From Streptomyces liliiviolaceus (GTDB lineage: Bacteria; Actinomycetota; Actinomycetes; Streptomycetales; Streptomycetaceae), in contig NZ_JAGPYQ010000001.1 of NCBI RefSeq assembly GCF_018070025.1, positions 8,308,001 through 8,372,000 on the forward strand: a stretch of 64,000 nucleotides of DNA. The letters run 5' to 3'. Below the pieces are notes generated by a model. It did not search any database and was not told the origin of the DNA. It saw only the letters and a list, made by a program, of their open reading frames with translations. Of the stretch, positions 16,652 through 25,655 are shown one piece after another; the stretch's first letter is position 1; each line of letters starts with the position of its first letter. Made by a program: the position numbers and the translations under genes.

Positions 16652-16987
16652 GTGAAGAGCGAAGACACCCCCTTCGAGGGCGGCCCCCTGGACGGCCGCG
16701 TGCTGCCGGTCCTGCTCGGCCCGACCGGCCACCCGCCGAAGGTGTACCGCGTCCCGGTGCCGTCGAACGACGGCGGCGCGCCCACCCTCCTGGTCTACCG
16801 CCGCGTCCAGGCGGCCACGAGCAGCCGCCTCGGCCTGCACCAGGGCTGGAAGTACGAGTACGACCCCACGGGCCGCGCCGGAAAACTCAAGTGGCCGTGG
16901 TCGAAGCCGGACCCCGCCCCCGGTCCGGTGCCGGACTCCACGCCAGACGCCACGCCGGACGGCAAGCCGGAGGACACCCACGGGTGA
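16652..16987 (+). CDS. Small conserved protein of unknown function
   Basis: The 111-residue protein has a globular N-terminal 80 residues (FEGGPLDGRVLPVLLGPTG, then VYRRVQAATSSRLGLHQGWK and YEYDP) and a Pro/Asp-rich tail. No signal peptide is seen. It starts with GTG 11 bp after the TetR stop and is probably cotranscribed. I recall similar short actinobacterial proteins without known function. Confidence 0.65.
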   Translation: MKSEDTPFEGGPLDGRVLPVLLGPTGHPPKVYRVPVPSNDGGAPTLLVYRRVQAATSSRLGLHQGWKYEYDPTGRAGKLKWPWSKPDPAPGPVPDSTPDATPDGKPEDTHG

Positions 16988-17093
16988 CCTCGTTGGGCCG
17001 GTCCGCCCACGGTCGGCGCGCGCGGCTCGCGCGGGCGACTGATGCTCACGGTGCGGAGGAGCGGAGACACCGCCCCGCACCGGAGGTGACGAC

Positions 17094-18257
17094 GTGTCAG
17101 GAAGACTTCTGCGACTGGTCTGCACGGCGGCGATCGCGGCCGGCGCGGTGCTGGTGCCCGCACCCGGCCCCGTACAGGCTTCGGCGGCACCCGATCCGCG
17201 GGACGGCACCGCCCCCGCGGCCGAACGCCCCGCGGCTGAGCGCCCGGTGGCCGAGCTGCTGACGGACCTTCAGCGGCTGTACCGGGAGGCCGAGAAGGCC
17301 ACCGAGACGTACAACGCGACCGAGGAGCGGCTGAAGCGGCAGCGGGCCGAGGTCGCGAAGCTCACCGGCCGGCTCACCGCGGCCCGCCTCGCGCTCCACG
17401 GCAGCCGCGGCGCGGCGGGACGGCTCGCCCGGCAGCAGTACCAGGGCAGGAGCGAGATCTCCTCGTACGTACAGCTGCTGCTCGCCCGTGACCCGCAGCA
17501 CGCGCTCGACCAGGGTCACGTGATCCGGCAGGTCTCGCAGGAGAGGGCCGGGACGATGGAGCGGCTGGCGGGGGACGAGCGGCGGACCGACGACCTGGCA
17601 CGCCGGGCCCGTACCGCGCTCGACGGCCGGCTCGCCCTCGCCGAGAAGCAGAAGAAGGACCGCGACCTCGTACGGGAGCGGCTGAAGGACGTCGAGGAGC
17701 TGCTGGCCTCGCTCACCGCGGAGCAGCTCGCGCGGGTGGCCGAGCTGGAGAGGTCCGGGGTGGCGAAGGCCCAGGACGAACTGGTGGCGTCGGGCGCGCT
17801 CGGCAGCACCCGCCGGCCCACCTCCGAGGGGGGCGCGGCGCTGCGCTACGCCGTGGCCCAGATCGGCAAGCCGTACGAGTGGGGCGCGGAGGGCCCGGAC
17901 GCGTACGACTGCTCGGGCCTCACCTCACAGGCCTGGACCGACGCGGGCCGCCCCATCCCCCGCACCAGCCAGGAACAGTGGGCCGAACTGCCCCGCGTCC
18001 CCCTGCCCGAGCTGCGCCCCGGCGACCTGGTGGTCTACTTCCCCGAGGCCACCCACGTGGCGATGTACCTGGGCGACGGCCTGGTGATCCAGGCCCCGCG
18101 ACCGGGAGCGAGGATCAAGGTGTCCCCGCTCGCGGCCAACCCGATCCTGGGCGCGGTCCGCCCGGACCCGTCGGGAGAGCCCCTGCGGCAGTACACCCCG
18201 CCGAAGCTCCCCGACAACGCGACGGACGGCTCGGACGAGGGCTACGACACGTACTAG
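17094..18257 (+). CDS. Exported NlpC/P60 peptidoglycan endopeptidase with coiled coil
   Basis: The protein (387 residues) has a signal peptide (LVCTAAIAAGAVLVPAPG, cleavage near VQASA). A long coiled coil of about 180 residues follows (TYNATEERLKRQRAEVAKL to RVAELERSG), then a C-terminal NlpC/P60 domain. The catalytic Cys is in YDCSGLTSQA and the His in EATHVAMYLGDG. It is expected to cut D-Glu to diamino-acid bonds in the cell wall, like RipA-type enzymes. The GTG start at 17094 has GGAGGTGACGAC upstream. The region before it was checked for a c-di-AMP riboswitch, which often precedes such genes; none was recognised. Confidence 0.92.
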   Translation: MSGRLLRLVCTAAIAAGAVLVPAPGPVQASAAPDPRDGTAPAAERPAAERPVAELLTDLQRLYREAEKATETYNATEERLKRQRAEVAKLTGRLTAARLALHGSRGAAGRLARQQYQGRSEISSYVQLLLARDPQHALDQGHVIRQVSQERAGTMERLAGDERRTDDLARRARTALDGRLALAEKQKKDRDLVRERLKDVEELLASLTAEQLARVAELERSGVAKAQDELVASGALGSTRRPTSEGGAALRYAVAQIGKPYEWGAEGPDAYDCSGLTSQAWTDAGRPIPRTSQEQWAELPRVPLPELRPGDLVVYFPEATHVAMYLGDGLVIQAPRPGARIKVSPLAANPILGAVRPDPSGEPLRQYTPPKLPDNATDGSDEGYDTY

Positions 18258-18267
18258 GGCGCCCCCG

Positions 18268-18290
18268 AAGGGGCGCGGGGAACCGCGCGA
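18268..18290 (-). repeat. Dispersed-repeat copy between convergent genes
   Basis: AGGGGCGCGGGGAACCGCGCGA follows the NlpC/P60 stop by 11 bp and precedes the 3' end of the convergent monooxygenase gene. With the preceding GCGCCCCCG it can form a hairpin and may end both transcripts. Confidence 0.7.
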
Positions 18291-18324
18291 CCGGCCGGGA
18301 CGGCGCGGCAGGGACGAGCGGCCC

Positions 18325-19578
18325 TCAGCCGGCCGTCACAGAGGCCAGATACGCCCCCGTCTTCTCCGGCTCGTAGAAGAAGTTCTCGAAGTCCGACGGG
18401 TCGTTGAAGCCGTTGGCGAAGCGGTCGGCGACGGGCGGCAGCTGGCCCGCCGCGCCGATCAGGTTCAGGACGTGCTCCGGGGGCGGGCCGAGCATCGCGT
18501 TCGTCCACTTCGTGGCGTGCTGGGCCGTGTCCCAGTAGCGCTCGAACGTGGCGCGCATCCACTCCTCGTCGAACTCCTGGTCCCCGTGGCCGAGGATCGA
18601 GCCGAGGTACGAGGCGGCGCACTTGGAGGCCGAGTTGGAGCCCTGGCCGGTGATCGGGTCGTTCGCCACGACCACGTCGGCGACGCCGAGGACCAGGCCG
18701 CCGCCGGGCAGCCGGCCGACGGGGTTGCGGACGGTCGGCGCGTAGCGGCCGGCCAGCGTGCCGCCCGCGTCGGTGAGTTCGACCTTGGTGGCCCTGGCGT
18801 ACTCCCACGGCGTGAACCGCTCCATGAGTTCCAGGGTCAGGGAGAGGTGTTCGGCCGGGTCCTTCACACCCTGGAAGGCGTCCAGCGGGCCGCCGGGTAT
18901 GCCCTCCCAGAAGAGGATGTCCGCCCGGCCGGAGGTGGTGAACGTCGGCATGACGAACAGCTCGCCGACACCGGGCACGAGGTTGCAGCGGACCGCGTCG
19001 AACTCGGGGTGCTCGGGGCGCGGGCCGAGCCCGTGCACGTACGCGACGGCCAGCGCGCGCTGCGGCTGCGCGTACGGGGAGCGGGAGGCGTCGCGGCCGA
19101 ACATCGACACCAGCTCGCCCTTGCCGGCCGAGACGAGGACCAGGTCGTACGTACGGGCGAAGTAGTCGAGGTCGGAGACGGCGGCGCCGTGGATGACGAG
19201 CTGGCCGCCGCGCTGCGCGAACGTCTCCATCCAGCCGGCCATCTTCACGCGCTGGTCGACCGACTGCGCGTACCCGTCGAGCCTGCCCACCCAGTCGATG
19301 GCGCGCTGCGAGGGGCCCGGGTCGAAGGAGCCGGGGGCCGCGACGGAGACGCCGAGTCCTTCGATCTTCGGGGCCTGGGACTCCCAGAAGTTCAGCTGGA
19401 GATCGCGCTCGTTCTCCAGTGCCGTGTGGAACATGCACTGGGTCGACATGACGCGCCCGGTACGGATCTCGTCCGCCGTCCGGTTGGACATCAGGGTGAC
19501 CTCGTACCCGTTCGACTGGAGTCCGAGGGCGAGCTGGAGTCCGGACTGGCCGGCTCCGACGACGAGTATCTTCCGCAT
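18325..19578 (-). CDS. FAD monooxygenase, styrene/indole monooxygenase (StyA) type
   Basis: The 417-residue flavoprotein has an N-terminal FAD Rossmann motif (KILVVGAGQSGLQLALGL), STQCMFHTALENERDLQLNFWE and the second FAD-binding segment NDPITGQGSNSASKCA. This is the pattern of the two-component styrene/indole monooxygenases, whose reduced FAD is supplied by a separate reductase. No reductase is present here. The ATG at 19578 has GAGG 6 bp upstream and directly precedes the Rossmann strand. It lies 114 bp downstream of cvnD on the same strand and may be part of the conservon transcript, much as P450 genes follow other conservons. Confidence 0.87.
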   Translation of the reverse strand: MRKILVVGAGQSGLQLALGLQSNGYEVTLMSNRTADEIRTGRVMSTQCMFHTALENERDLQLNFWESQAPKIEGLGVSVAAPGSFDPGPSQRAIDWVGRLDGYAQSVDQRVKMAGWMETFAQRGGQLVIHGAAVSDLDYFARTYDLVLVSAGKGELVSMFGRDASRSPYAQPQRALAVAYVHGLGPRPEHPEFDAVRCNLVPGVGELFVMPTFTTSGRADILFWEGIPGGPLDAFQGVKDPAEHLSLTLELMERFTPWEYARATKVELTDAGGTLAGRYAPTVRNPVGRLPGGGLVLGVADVVVANDPITGQGSNSASKCAASYLGSILGHGDQEFDEEWMRATFERYWDTAQHATKWTNAMLGPPPEHVLNLIGAAGQLPPVADRFANGFNDPSDFENFFYEPEKTGAYLASVTAG

Positions 19579-19692
19579 GCGGGTCCTCACTGTGCACTGT
19601 GCGTACGCGTACGCCTTGTTACGCCTTGTTCGGGGCCGACGTCCTGCGAACTGTCCGGTGCGAACTGTTCGGTGCGAACTATTCGGTGCGAA

Positions 19693-20355
19693 CTATTCGG
19701 GGCTGACGTCGAGCGCGTGGCCCACCAGTGCCAGCAGGCTCTCGATGACGGAGATCCTGCGGCGCGCGTCCATGATCATGACAGGTATGTGCCGGGGGAT
19801 CGTGAGCGCCTCCCGCACGTCGTCGGCATCGAACCGCTCACTGCCGTCGAAGTGGTTGACGGCGACGACGTACGGCAGCCCGCAGGACTCGAAGTAGTCC
19901 AGCGCCGGCCAGCAGTCCTTGAGACGGCGGGTGTCGGCGAGGACCACGGCGCCTATCGCCCCGCGCACCAGGTCGTCCCACATGAACCAGAACCGCTGCT
20001 GCCCGGGCGTACCGAACAGGTACAGCACCAGGTCGTCGTCGAGCGTGATGCGGCCGAAGTCCATGGCCACGGTCGTGGTGGTCTTCTCCGGGGTCGAGCT
20101 GAGGTCGTCGGTGCCCTCGCTCGCCTTCGTCATCAGCGCCTCCGTCTGGAGAGGCGTGATCTCGGAGACGGCGGTGACGAGGGTGGTCTTGCCCACCCCG
20201 AAGCCACCCGCCACCACGATCTTCGTGGCGATCGGCGCGCGGGTCCGATCCTTCTGCCAGGCCCTCAACTCCTCGTCGGGCTCCACGACTTCGGGGAGGC
20301 CGGACGATCGGGAGACATCCGAGACGCGGGAGACGTCAGAGACGACGGAGTCCAC
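19693..20355 (-). CDS. cvnD: Conservon GTPase, CvnD
   Basis: This is a 220-residue Ras-like small GTPase of the MglA/CvnD type. Visible motifs are the P-loop GGFGVGKTTLV, the switch region SSTPEKTTTTVAMDFG, G3 as LFGTPGQQRFWFMWD, and G4 as AVNHFDG. In conservons it associates with CvnA at the membrane and is thought to transmit signals that affect development or secondary metabolism. Its start overlaps the 3' end of cvnC by 20 bp. The N-terminal 30 residues contain VSDVSR repeats and are probably flexible. Confidence 0.95.
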   Translation of the reverse strand: MDSVVSDVSRVSDVSRSSGLPEVVEPDEELRAWQKDRTRAPIATKIVVAGGFGVGKTTLVTAVSEITPLQTEALMTKASEGTDDLSSTPEKTTTTVAMDFGRITLDDDLVLYLFGTPGQQRFWFMWDDLVRGAIGAVVLADTRRLKDCWPALDYFESCGLPYVVAVNHFDGSERFDADDVREALTIPRHIPVMIMDARRRISVIESLLALVGHALDVSPE

Positions 20356-20764
20356 TCAGCACCCTTTCCAGCAGAGCACGGTCCGGCTGTCCCGGGCCGT
20401 GACCTGTTCCGTACACACGGATCTTGCCCTGGTCCGCCAGGTCGCTGAGGAGCACCCGGACCACACCGAGCGGCATCTTCAGAAGGGCCGCGACCTCGGC
20501 CACCGTACGCATCCGGCGGCAGAGTTCGACGATGGCCCTCATCTCCGGCATCACCCGGGTGGAGAGTGAACCATTCTCCAGTTCACGCCGTTCATCCGGG
20601 GCCTCAAGTGCGGCCACGAACGTCTCGACGAGCAGCACGTGCCCGAAGCGCGTACGGCCGCCGGTGAGCGAATAGGGGCGTACGCGGGCGGGTTTGCGGT
20701 CGCCGCCGCGGACCGGCAGTTTGCGCGTGCCGGACGCGCCGGTCGCGCCGTTCTGGTCGCTCAC
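20336..20764 (-). CDS. cvnC: Conservon DUF742 protein, CvnC
   Basis: This 142-residue DUF742 protein has the core RPYSLTGGRTRFGHVLLVET and a C-terminal winged-helix-like region, VAEVAALLKMPLGVVRVLLS. CvnC proteins bind within the CvnA-D complex and may link it to DNA or other partners. The GTG start overlaps the cvnB stop (GTGA), showing translational coupling. The N-terminal 25 residues are basic and disordered. Confidence 0.94.
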   Translation of the reverse strand: MSDQNGATGASGTRKLPVRGGDRKPARVRPYSLTGGRTRFGHVLLVETFVAALEAPDERRELENGSLSTRVMPEMRAIVELCRRMRTVAEVAALLKMPLGVVRVLLSDLADQGKIRVYGTGHGPGQPDRALLERVLSGLRRL

Positions 20765-21258
20765 TTGGCCGTCTCCGTCGTCGTGGCCTCAAGCGACTGG
20801 CGCAGCTCGCTGCGGAGTTCGGGAGTCAGGACGTGTCCGGCGCGGCCCACGAAGAGCGCCATGTGGTACGCGACGACGCTCATGTCGCAGTCGGGGGCGC
20901 CGTGCACGCCGAGCAGCGAACCGTCGCTGATCGACATGACGAAGAGCCCGCCCTCCTCCATCGCGACCATCGTCTGCTTGACGGTGCCGCTGTCCATCAG
21001 CTTGGCGGCGCCGATGGCGAGGCTGCCGATGCCGGAGACGATGGTGGCCAGGTCCGCCGCGGACCCGCGGGGACCCGACGGTCTCCCCTCCTGCCGCGCC
21101 TGCGCGTTCCTCCCGGGGTCGGAGGACAGGAGCAGCAGGCCGTCGGAGGAGACCACCGCGACCGACAGGAGGCCCGGCACCTCCTCGACGAGGTTCGTCA
21201 GCAGCCAGTGCAGGTTACGGGCTTCATGGCTCAGTCCGAAGGTACTGGGCGCAGTCAA
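20761..21258 (-). CDS. cvnB: Conservon roadblock/LC7 protein, CvnB
   Basis: This roadblock/LC7-domain protein of 165 residues is the MglB-like partner and probable regulator of the CvnD GTPase. Its features are LLTNLVEEVPGLLSVAVVSS, DGLLLLSSDP and the C-terminal EEGGLFVMSISDGSLLGVHG. The start codon is TTG, overlapping the cvnA stop (TTGA). A rare start with direct overlap implies translation by re-initiation after cvnA and fixed stoichiometry. A GRNAQARQEGRPSGPRG loop is longer than in many homologues. Confidence 0.94.
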   Translation of the reverse strand: MTAPSTFGLSHEARNLHWLLTNLVEEVPGLLSVAVVSSDGLLLLSSDPGRNAQARQEGRPSGPRGSAADLATIVSGIGSLAIGAAKLMDSGTVKQTMVAMEEGGLFVMSISDGSLLGVHGAPDCDMSVVAYHMALFVGRAGHVLTPELRSELRQSLEATTTETAK

Positions 21259-24254
21259 CTGCTTGCCTCCTCGACGGTGTCCCCCTTGGTTTCTACGGCA
21301 TGTGCGGCGGACGTCTCCAGCTCCGACGTCTGTTCGGCGATCTCCGCTTCGACATCGCGGCGGCCCTCGCTGGCACCCCGGTGGAACCCACCGAGGCGGC
21401 GGCGCAGTGCCTCGGCGTCGACGGGCGTCTGCCGCGGTCCGGCGGCCGGCGCGGGCGCGGCGATCCTCGGGGTCCGCTTGGGCAGCCCCTTGTCGGTGAT
21501 CCGCTCCACCGGCTCCGCCGACTCCACCGACTCCACCGACGTCTGTACGTCGTCCGGGGCGCGCTCGTGGCTGTCGGGGCCGATGGCGTACGGGTCGGGG
21601 GCGCGGTGCGTCTCGGCGCGGTGGTCCTTGGTGGCCTGGGCCGGGAGCCGGACCGCCGGGGCGTCCGAGGGGGACGCGGCGCCGGGTTCGGTGGGCTCAG
21701 CGGCCTCGGCGGCCTCGACGGGCTCGTCCGACGGAGACACGGGAGGCACCGGGGCCATGAGGACCATGGTGGTCTCGGGGCCGGTGGGCTGCTCCGGCTC
21801 CGGGTCGGCGGCCTCGGACGGCTCGGGGTCGTCGAGGTCGGCGGTTCCGGCGGGGGCCGTGGCGGTGGCGGCCGGCTCGGGCGTGGCAGCCGACTCGGGA
21901 TCGGCGGTCGGCTCGGGATCGGCGGTCGGCTCGGGCGGGGCGAGAGCCGTCCCCGCCCCGTCCGTCTCGCGCAGGGTGTCCTCCGCCGCCGCGATCAGCG
22001 GGTCGCGGCCCTGACGGCCGTACAGGACATTGGAGTTGACCTCGGCGTCCGCTCCCGGCAGGGACATCGCGGCGGCGCCCCCGGGCGTGCGGGCGGTGGT
22101 CGCCTGCGGGACCGCCACGGTCGGCGCGGCGGCGAGCAGTGCCTTGGGCAGGACCACGACGGCCGTGATGCCGCCCTGTTTCTGCTCGCGCAACTGCACG
22201 CGCACACCGTGCCGGTGGGCGAGCCGGGCCACCACGTACAGGCCGAGCCCGAGGCCCTCGCCGCTCTCCTCGTCGTACGGGTCCTCGGGGTCGAAGGCCG
22301 CGAGGCGGGTGTTGAGCCGCTCCAGCCGCTCACCGGTCATGCCGATGCCCTCGTCCTGGACGGAGAGCATGACCTCGCCGCTCTCCAGGAGCCAGCCGGA
22401 GACCTCGACGGGGATGTCGGGCGGCGAGAACGAGGAGGCGTTCTCCAGGAGTTCGGCCACCAGGTGGCTGATGTCGTCCGCCGCGAACCCGGCGAGGTGC
22501 GCGTGCGGCGGCAGCGCGGAGATCCGGACGCGCTCGTAGCGTTCGACCTCGCTGACGGCCGCGCGGACCACGTCGACCAGCGGGACGGGCCCGGGGTGCT
22601 GGTGGCCGTGCTCGGCGCCCGCGAGGACCAGCAGGTTCTCGCTGTGACGGCGCATGACGGTGGCGAAGTGGTCGAGCTTGAAGAGGGTGCCGAGGCGCTC
22701 GGGGTCCTGCTCGCGCTCTTCGAGGCCCTCGATGACACCGAGCTGCCGTTCGACCAGGCCCAGGGTGCGCAGGGCCAGGCTGACATAGGTGCCGTGGATG
22801 TTCTGCCGGACCTGCTCCAGATGGGCGGTGGCCTCGGCGAGTTCGGTACGGAACCGATCGCGTTCGTCGGCCATCTTCTGGCGCTGGCCGATGAGGTGCT
22901 TGCGGTCGCCCTCCAGCGTGCCGAGGCGCTCCTGGAGCGCGAGGGCGTGCGTGTGGAGCGTGTTGACGGAGCGCACGACCTGCGCGAACTCGTCGTTGCG
23001 GCCGGTGAACTTGACCGGGTCGCCGGTGCCGGGCTCGGCGGCCAGGCGTGCCGAACCGCGGCGCAGGACGGACAGCGGGCGCGTGAGCGACCGGGCCATC
23101 CCGGTGGAGACGCCGACGGCGAGCAGCATCAGCGCACCGAGGATCGCGACGCGGATCTCCAGCGCGGTGACGTCGTCGTCGCGCAGTTGGGCGAGTTCCT
23201 CGGCGCGCTGGGTGTTGAGGGACGCCTCGACCCCGCGCATCAGCTCGACACGGGAGGAGAGCGCCGCGTCCAGCTTCTTGGTGCTGGTGGCCAGTTCGTC
23301 CTCGGAGAGGGTGGGCTGGTCCGCCAGGCTCGCCAGGTACTTCTCGGCGGACACGACATCCGGTCCGTTGACGGTGGAGTCGTACGAGGTCCGGTCCGCC
23401 TTGGGTGCCGTGCCGGCGAAGTCGGCCAGGGCCGCCTGCTCACGGACGTACGCCTGCTGGGCCGCGGCGGTGAGCGCGTCGCGCTGCTTGGTCGCGGCGG
23501 CCGACGACGTGGTGGTCGTGGTGGGCAGGCCCGTGATCGGGTCGGTGGTGGTCTGCGTGCTGGTGGGCACGCTCAGCGCGGCGAGCAGCAGACCACGGGT
23601 CGAGGCGGCCTGCTGGACGGCGGTGTCGAGGTCGGCGAGAGCGTGCGCGCCGGAGCCCGCGCGGGGCGGGATGTCCTCGGCCAGGTCCTCGGCGAGGGAG
23701 TGGAGTTCGGTGAGGGCCGTCGAGTACGCCCGGTGTGCTTCGAGGGCGCTGCTCTCCCCGGTGAGCGCCGACCTGCGGACGGCGGCGATCGCGTCGAGCG
23801 TCTTGAGGAAGGACGCGGGGGCGTCCGCCTCGACGGCGGCGACGCGCAGTTCGTCGACCTGGCGGTCCACGCGGGCGCTGCGGCGCTCCGAGGGGGCGTC
23901 GCCCTTCGGCCGGCCGGCCGCGAGGTACGCGGTGACCTCGTCGCGTTCGTCGGCCAGTGAGTGGGCGAGGGCCAGGGCGTCCTGGGTCCGCTCGGCCGAC
24001 GTCACCAGGTTCTGGGAATCGTTCAGCTGTCCGGAGGCGGCGATCACGGACGGAGCGCCCGCTCCGGCGATCGCGGCGGCCACGACGGCGACGGCGACGA
24101 TCAGCCGACTGCGTACGTGAGCGGGTCGACCTCGTCCCGCGGGGTCCGGAGTGTCCTGCGGTGCCGGTGAGTTCGGGGTGTGCCCGGAGGCTCCACCCGA
24201 GGCCGGCTGCCTGCCTTTGCGCCGAGGCCGCATTTTCTGCACCGGTGCTCGCAT
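21255..24254 (-). CDS. cvnA: Conservon membrane histidine-kinase-like sensor, CvnA
   Basis: This large sensor of about 999 residues has a membrane segment near residue 70 (LIVAVAVVAAAIAGAGAPSV) and a long nitrate/nitrite-sensing-like extracytoplasmic helical domain. A second membrane segment (VAILGALMLLAVGVSTG), a HAMP-like linker, a coiled coil and an HATPase domain follow (DDISHLVAELLENASSFSPP and GLGLGLYVVARLAHRHG). The last 250 residues are low-complexity, acidic and Pro/Ala-rich with repeats of DPEPTA. A phospho-acceptor His of standard HisKA form is not evident; LDHFATVMRRHSENLL occupies that place. The start is uncertain: ATG at 24254 is chosen because the sequence upstream is not protein-like. 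It heads the cvnABCD operon. Confidence 0.92.
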   Translation of the reverse strand: MRAPVQKMRPRRKGRQPASGGASGHTPNSPAPQDTPDPAGRGRPAHVRSRLIVAVAVVAAAIAGAGAPSVIAASGQLNDSQNLVTSAERTQDALALAHSLADERDEVTAYLAAGRPKGDAPSERRSARVDRQVDELRVAAVEADAPASFLKTLDAIAAVRRSALTGESSALEAHRAYSTALTELHSLAEDLAEDIPPRAGSGAHALADLDTAVQQAASTRGLLLAALSVPTSTQTTTDPITGLPTTTTTSSAAATKQRDALTAAAQQAYVREQAALADFAGTAPKADRTSYDSTVNGPDVVSAEKYLASLADQPTLSEDELATSTKKLDAALSSRVELMRGVEASLNTQRAEELAQLRDDDVTALEIRVAILGALMLLAVGVSTGMARSLTRPLSVLRRGSARLAAEPGTGDPVKFTGRNDEFAQVVRSVNTLHTHALALQERLGTLEGDRKHLIGQRQKMADERDRFRTELAEATAHLEQVRQNIHGTYVSLALRTLGLVERQLGVIEGLEEREQDPERLGTLFKLDHFATVMRRHSENLLVLAGAEHGHQHPGPVPLVDVVRAAVSEVERYERVRISALPPHAHLAGFAADDISHLVAELLENASSFSPPDIPVEVSGWLLESGEVMLSVQDEGIGMTGERLERLNTRLAAFDPEDPYDEESGEGLGLGLYVVARLAHRHGVRVQLREQKQGGITAVVVLPKALLAAAPTVAVPQATTARTPGGAAAMSLPGADAEVNSNVLYGRQGRDPLIAAAEDTLRETDGAGTALAPPEPTADPEPTADPESAATPEPAATATAPAGTADLDDPEPSEAADPEPEQPTGPETTMVLMAPVPPVSPSDEPVEAAEAAEPTEPGAASPSDAPAVRLPAQATKDHRAETHRAPDPYAIGPDSHERAPDDVQTSVESVESAEPVERITDKGLPKRTPRIAAPAPAAGPRQTPVDAEALRRRLGGFHRGASEGRRDVEAEIAEQTSELETSAAHAVETKGDTVEEASS

Positions 24255-24610
24255 TCTTGACTCGTGTCCCCATGGGCCCGGGTGACGATCCGTCAACTCG
24301 CGTGTCGTCCCGGTTCGGCTCCCGACCTTCCCAGTGCCGGTGGGCAGTGGTCGCGCATCGCCTGACCCGCCACACGAAGGAGTGAACATCGCCGGAGAGC
24401 GGCCCGGCAAGTTCCCCTGGCGCGTGCGACACCCCTGCGCGACAGGCCGGTTGGACGTCCACGGCAACCGATGGCAGGATGCGCGGCCACTCTTCGCCCG
24501 ACTCGGTGAATCCGTCGCAAAACAGGCGCCTGACCTGCCTGTCCGGACCATTTGACCGACGGTTGCCAGCCTTTGGTGAAGCTCGTGAAGGGCTCGTGCA
24601 GACTGGCCGG
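24255..24610. other. Divergent control region between cvnA and the PP2C-like gene
   Basis: These 356 bp hold no gene that I can support. They must contain the promoters of the cvn operon and of the phosphatase gene. A TTGACC at about 24553 could be a -35 element for the phosphatase, but no convincing -10 follows. I see no strong inverted repeat. Confidence 0.4.
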
Positions 24611-25396
24611 ATGCGCTCGGAACTGATCTCGGTACCCGGTGACCCCACTCGCCCCGACGAGGACTACGCATCGGTCGGACTTCCCGCCTCCGGACAAGGC
24701 GGTTCGATCGTCGTCCTGGACGGTGTGACACCTCCCGCGACCGATCAAGGCTGTCTTCATTCCGTCCCCTGGTTCACCGCCCGGCTCGGTGGCGCGTTGC
24801 ACGAACTGTCCGTTTCACGACGAGATCTGACGCTCACTGAGGTCTTGGGACACGCCATCGCGCGTACCGCCGACGCACATCGGGCAACCTGTGACCTTTC
24901 TCACCCACGCACCCCGCAGGCGACGGTGGTGCTGGCGCGCTGGTCAGAGGCGTTGGTCGAGTACCTGGTGCTCTCCGACTCGGCGCTGCTCATCGAGTCC
25001 CCGGCGGGCGCGGTCATCCCCGTGCTGGACGACCGTCTCTCGCGGGTCCCGCACGCCACGCTGAGGTCGGCCGCGGCGACGGACGCGATCCTGCGCAACA
25101 AGGAGGGCGGCTTCTTCACGGCCGCGGCGGACCCGTCGGTGGCGGTTCGCGCCGTCACGGGCGCGCTCCACCGTTCCGAGGTCCGCGCCCTCACGGCTCT
25201 CACGGACGGTGCGACGCGCTGGGTGGAGAAGTTCGGTGAGGGCGACTGGACGGACCTGTTCACCCTGATCCGCAAGGAGGGCGGCCGTTCCCTGATCGAC
25301 AGGGTCCGCACCCTGGAGCGCTCGGACACGGCGGGCACGTACCTGGGCCGCTCCAAGACGCACGACGACGCGACGGTGGTGCACGTGGAGCTGTGA
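24611..25396 (+). CDS. PP2C-like protein phosphatase family protein
   Basis: The 261-residue protein shows the PP2C (PPM) pattern of metal-binding acidic motifs: RPDEDYASVG near the N-terminus, IVVLDGVTPP, the strand EYLVLSDSALLIES, ALTALTDGATRW, and the terminal HDDATVVHVEL. PP2C enzymes remove phosphate from Ser/Thr using two Mn/Mg ions. The protein is short and the first motif is less canonical than usual, so activity is likely but not certain. It is divergent from the conservon operon. A phosphatase acting on a membrane signalling complex would fit the neighbourhood, but that is inference. Confidence 0.75.
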   Translation: MRSELISVPGDPTRPDEDYASVGLPASGQGGSIVVLDGVTPPATDQGCLHSVPWFTARLGGALHELSVSRRDLTLTEVLGHAIARTADAHRATCDLSHPRTPQATVVLARWSEALVEYLVLSDSALLIESPAGAVIPVLDDRLSRVPHATLRSAAATDAILRNKEGGFFTAAADPSVAVRAVTGALHRSEVRALTALTDGATRWVEKFGEGDWTDLFTLIRKEGGRSLIDRVRTLERSDTAGTYLGRSKTHDDATVVHVEL

Positions 25397-25455
25397 CCCC
25401 CACCGCCGGGGAGTGGCTCGGAGCCGTGGTCGGGCCCGGGTCCACCGTGGCTGAC

Positions 25456-25602
25456 CGCGCAGTTCCCCGCGCCCCTCGGGGAGGGGCTACGCCCCGTCCC
25501 ACTCAGGCCTTCAGGGGCGCGGGGAACGGCGCAGTCTTGTGTCTTTAGGGGCGCGGGGAACTGCGCAGTCGTTTGCCTTTAAGGGGCGCGGGGAACTGCG
25601 CG
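25456..25602. repeat. Cluster of four dispersed-repeat copies
   Basis: One plus-oriented copy lies at 25456-25476, and three inverted copies at 25513-25533, 25547-25566 and 25582-25602, separated by linkers ending in CTTTA or CTTCA. The opposed copies can pair into large GC hairpins between the convergent PP2C-like and MarR genes, so they may end both transcripts. Confidence 0.8.
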
Positions 25603-25655
25603 ACCAGCCACGACGGAGCGTCAGGCAGAAGGCGACGACCCGCGGCCGGGGCCGC

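Noticed and set aside
16988..17093. c-di-AMP riboswitch before the NlpC/P60 gene
   Set aside because: Such riboswitches often precede these genes in actinobacteria, but the 106 bp available are too short and I could not find the conserved core.
21300..23960. Plus-strand open frame opposite cvnA
   Set aside because: Gly/Arg/Val-rich composition without domains; cvnA and its coupled operon explain the region.
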